Below are positions 61,771 to 64,000 of a DNA stretch of 64,000 nucleotides, in pieces; positions within the stretch are counted from its first letter, which is position 1, and every line of letters begins with the position of its first letter. Made by a program: the position numbers and the translations under genes. Under the pieces are notes generated by a model, which was not told the DNA's origin, did no database searches, and saw only the letters and a program-made list of their open reading frames with translations. This DNA is from Pedobacter sp. FW305-3-2-15-E-R2A2 (GTDB taxonomy: Bacteria > Bacteroidota > Bacteroidia > Sphingobacteriales > Sphingobacteriaceae). The DNA is taken from the NCBI RefSeq assembly GCF_038446955.1, contig NZ_CP151803.1, positions 4,030,001 to 4,094,000 on the forward strand, read 5' to 3'.

Positions 61771-62492
61771 AGCAGGTGTTTATAGTTTTTCCCTAAAGGC
61801 AGTTGCGTCGCGTTTTTAAGGTATATGGTGTTTCCTTCAATATAATGCACAAACTTCTTGTTTAAGATGTAGGATTTATGAATCCTTACAAAGTTTTCAG
61901 CCGGCAGCTGACTTTCAAAGCTACTCAAGGTTCTCGGCGTAAGTAGAAACCGTTGTTCTTCCCAGACCTTTACATAGTTCCCCAGGCTTTCCAGATAACA
62001 GATTTCATCCAATCGAAGCAACACAAATTTCTTATCAGATTTGATATAGATCTGCCCGGGTTCAGTAGCCACATTTGGAACTGGGCTTGCTGTTGCGGTT
62101 CCAACGTTAGTTTTTGTTCCAGCGTTACTTTTTAAAGTATGCTCTGCGAGTGCCCGGTTTACGGCTTTTAAAAAGCGGTCAAAGTGAAAGGGTTTTAACA
62201 GATAGTCACAAACATCCAGATCGAAACTCTCCAAAGCATGTTCTTCATAGGCAGAAGTAATGATGATCAGGGGACGCTGTTGCAATGTTCTTAAAAAATC
62301 CAGGCCATTCAGCTTAGGCATCCGGATATCCAGAAAAATGAGGTCTACCGTATTCTTGCTTAAAAACTCCAACGCTTCTGTCGCCCGGTAACACTGTCCG
62401 ATGTTCGCTAAAAAAGAGACATCTGATAGGTATTTCAAGATCACATCGTGTGCCAGAGGTTCATCATCAACGATTAAACAGCGCATGCTCAT
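61749..62492 (-). CDS. LytTR-family response regulator
   Basis: A 247-residue regulator with a receiver domain (VDDEPLAHD; phosphoacceptor Asp55 in LIFLDIRMPKLNG; Lys in YLLKPFHF) and a C-terminal LytTR DNA-binding domain (IYIKSDKKFVLLRLDEICYLESLGNYVKV, core EICYLESLGNYVKV; FVRIHKSYILNKKFV). A linker rich in Thr, Val and Ala separates them. The ATG overlaps the stop of the kinase gene by 4 bases, so this is the kinase's partner. Confidence 0.94.
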   Translation of the reverse strand: MSMRCLIVDDEPLAHDVILKYLSDVSFLANIGQCYRATEALEFLSKNTVDLIFLDIRMPKLNGLDFLRTLQQRPLIIITSAYEEHALESFDLDVCDYLLKPFHFDRFLKAVNRALAEHTLKSNAGTKTNVGTATASPVPNVATEPGQIYIKSDKKFVLLRLDEICYLESLGNYVKVWEEQRFLLTPRTLSSFESQLPAENFVRIHKSYILNKKFVHYIEGNTIYLKNATQLPLGKNYKHLLKQLIQG

Positions 62493-63985
62493 AACAGGTT
62501 CAGGTATAATTCCGCCTTAAAAATAGGTTTATTTATTTCTGTTTTCAGCAGGTGTTCGCCAGGATACAACAAAGCCAGCCTTCTTTCCAGATTTATCAAA
62601 CCAATGCCCGGAGTTTTTCCGACTGCCGGTTGCTCAAATGAATTTTCACAGCTGAAATAAAGTACTCCGGCTTTACATTTCAGGAAAAGCTTCAATACCG
62701 CGCCCTCTTCTGCTGGCTCGATGCCATGCTTAAAAGCGTTTTCTACAAAAATGATCAACAGTAAGGGTGCAATGGGCTGCGCTTCATTGTCGATATCGAT
62801 CACAAATTCCAGGCTCAGGTTCCTCCTCAGCCTTAGCCGTTGCAACTGTATATAATCCTGGATATATTTTACTTCTTCCGCAATTCCCACCAGATCTTCT
62901 TTACCTCTGTAAATCACGTAACGCATCAATTCAGAGAGCTGGAGAATGCTCTCCGGCGCTTCTTTTGCCTGTTGCAGACTTAATGCGTACAGGTTATTCA
63001 GCGTATTGAAGAAGAAATGCGGGTTCAGCTGTTGTCTCAGCAAATCCAGCTCTGTCTGTGTTTTTTCCTTTTCCAGTGCAACGATCCGGCTGTTTTGCCT
63101 TGCCCATTGCAGGGCCAGTACGATGGGCAGACTGACCACCATAATTCCTGCCGCTGAAAACGCATTTTCCATTTTAAAAGGATTGCTGGAAATGGTTTCT
63201 CCCATGAGGCTGTTGATCGGCAGGCTGATTAGAAATTGCCCGAGGACAGGATATAAAAGGGCTACTGTGGCCAATAGGCTCAACGCATACATCACCCTTC
63301 CCTGTTCTTTTAGAATTCTGGAAACCAGAAAATGACTGTTGATATAAAACAACAGGTAACCACAGAGGTACATCAATAGAAACTGAAAGCTATAGCTCAG
63401 GAAAGTCCAGAAGTTATGGAAGATCAAGCGGAAGTTCAGTTCGAGGTAAATCAGGAGGTAACCCTTTTCCAGGTACTCCGGCTTTTCCAGTGAAGAAACA
63501 CCCATTGCACCCAGCATCACCGAAACCAACACCAGACTGAGGAGGATGGCGCCGTCCAGATCCAGTCTTTTTAGCCAGTTCACATGCTTTACCTGCAGTT
63601 GATAGTAACGGTTAACCTCCAGTATCACTTCCAATACCAGTGCAGAAATACCAGATACAAAGATGACGCCTTCAAAAAAGCCCCAGGGTTTTAGCCAGAT
63701 CGTGAGGAGCGTACTGACCGGCAGACAAACACCAAAACAAATCAGCCAATAACCGATATAGCGTTTCCTGCTGAAGCGGGCCTTTAACCCGGCTTTATGC
63801 CAGGAGAAAAGCAGTGCAGGAAGCTGAGCCATACCAAAAACAAGAATTCCTTTAAAATAGTTGCTCCAGCTGGAATCGGCCTCTTCCAGGTTGTAAAGAA
63901 TGGCAATCCAAAGGACCAGACCTACAAAAAAAAGAAATTCCTGATGCCGGAAGATCCGGTTTGATTTAGCTGATAATTTACTCAT
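62489..63985 (-). CDS. LytS/AgrC-like sensor histidine kinase
   Basis: A 498-residue membrane kinase with about eight transmembrane segments in the first 300 residues, then the His_kinase domain QQLNPHFFFNTLNNLYAL with the phosphoacceptor His, and a HATPase domain with FVENAFKHGIEP (N box) and GIGLINLERRLALLYPGEH (G box, core GIGLINLERRL). There is no separate periplasmic domain, so it senses through the membrane part. ATG 63985 is preferred to GTG 63991. Only the 15 bases upstream of it are left in the window. It forms an operon with the LytTR regulator. Confidence 0.92.
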   Translation of the reverse strand: MSKLSAKSNRIFRHQEFLFFVGLVLWIAILYNLEEADSSWSNYFKGILVFGMAQLPALLFSWHKAGLKARFSRKRYIGYWLICFGVCLPVSTLLTIWLKPWGFFEGVIFVSGISALVLEVILEVNRYYQLQVKHVNWLKRLDLDGAILLSLVLVSVMLGAMGVSSLEKPEYLEKGYLLIYLELNFRLIFHNFWTFLSYSFQFLLMYLCGYLLFYINSHFLVSRILKEQGRVMYALSLLATVALLYPVLGQFLISLPINSLMGETISSNPFKMENAFSAAGIMVVSLPIVLALQWARQNSRIVALEKEKTQTELDLLRQQLNPHFFFNTLNNLYALSLQQAKEAPESILQLSELMRYVIYRGKEDLVGIAEEVKYIQDYIQLQRLRLRRNLSLEFVIDIDNEAQPIAPLLLIIFVENAFKHGIEPAEEGAVLKLFLKCKAGVLYFSCENSFEQPAVGKTPGIGLINLERRLALLYPGEHLLKTEINKPIFKAELYLNLL

Positions 63986-64000
63986 AAACACTTAAAGAGG

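Overview
The window looks like chromosomal DNA of a Bacteroidota bacterium, most likely a Sphingobacteriaceae member such as Pedobacter (inference). The reasons are a SusC/SusD pair behind an ECF sigma/FecR pair, GldF/GldG-like permeases, an RpiA-free but typical set of Bacteroidota families (DUF2141, DinB, LytTR systems, outer-membrane beta-barrels with N-terminal carboxypeptidase-regulatory-like domains), and promoters with the Bacteroidota -7 element TAnnTTTG. One tRNA is present (Lys, TTT). I see no rRNA, CRISPR array, insertion sequence or prophage.

Layout. 1-5.4 kb: VOC protein, a nitric-oxide module (flavohemoprotein hmp plus an NsrR-type Rrf2 repressor, with an NsrR-like operator over the hmp promoter), a GNAT acetyltransferase, an SF1 helicase and a DUF2141 secreted protein. 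5.7-9.1 kb: tRNA-Lys with terminator, followed by an AT-rich three-gene cassette (erythromycin-esterase-like protein and a two-component ABC-2 transporter). 9.3-18.2 kb: a tandem pair of PqiA-like membrane proteins, a D-lactate dehydrogenase, a serine hydrolase with an AraC regulator, an ankyrin protein, a divergent cytidylyltransferase and a fatty acid hydroxylase.

18.3-37.2 kb, all on the minus strand, is the most unusual region. Read in transcription order it holds an ECF sigma factor, a FecR anti-sigma factor, a SusC receptor with a signalling STN domain, SusD, a DUF4397-like lipoprotein, an ABC ATPase, a GldF-GldG fusion permease, an 890-residue protein made of two complete MutS-type ATPase modules in one chain, an M16 zinc peptidase, and a second GldF-GldG fusion. 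The last five genes are separated by 1-43 bases. I read this as one outer-membrane uptake/sensing unit coupled to an ABC machine with a peptidase and a non-mismatch-repair MutS-like double ATPase; the function is unknown.

37.5-45.7 kb: DinB protein, an SMI1/KNR4-HEAT protein, a small unknown gene, then a six-gene plus-strand operon: membrane-anchored trypsin-like protease, secreted unknown, lipoprotein, polytopic membrane protein, histidine kinase and NarL-type response regulator, preceded by a 24-bp-spaced direct repeat that may be the regulator's site. 45.7-64 kb: unknown protein, YtcJ-like amidohydrolase, an outer-membrane beta-barrel protein, a small double-glycine-leader (bacteriocin-like) peptide gene, a membrane AraC regulator, a GH63-type glucosidase, an acyl-CoA synthetase/SDR pair, DUF2625, an HD phosphohydrolase, a large secreted unknown, a DUF922 metalloprotease-like protein and a LytTR two-component pair that runs to the end of the window.
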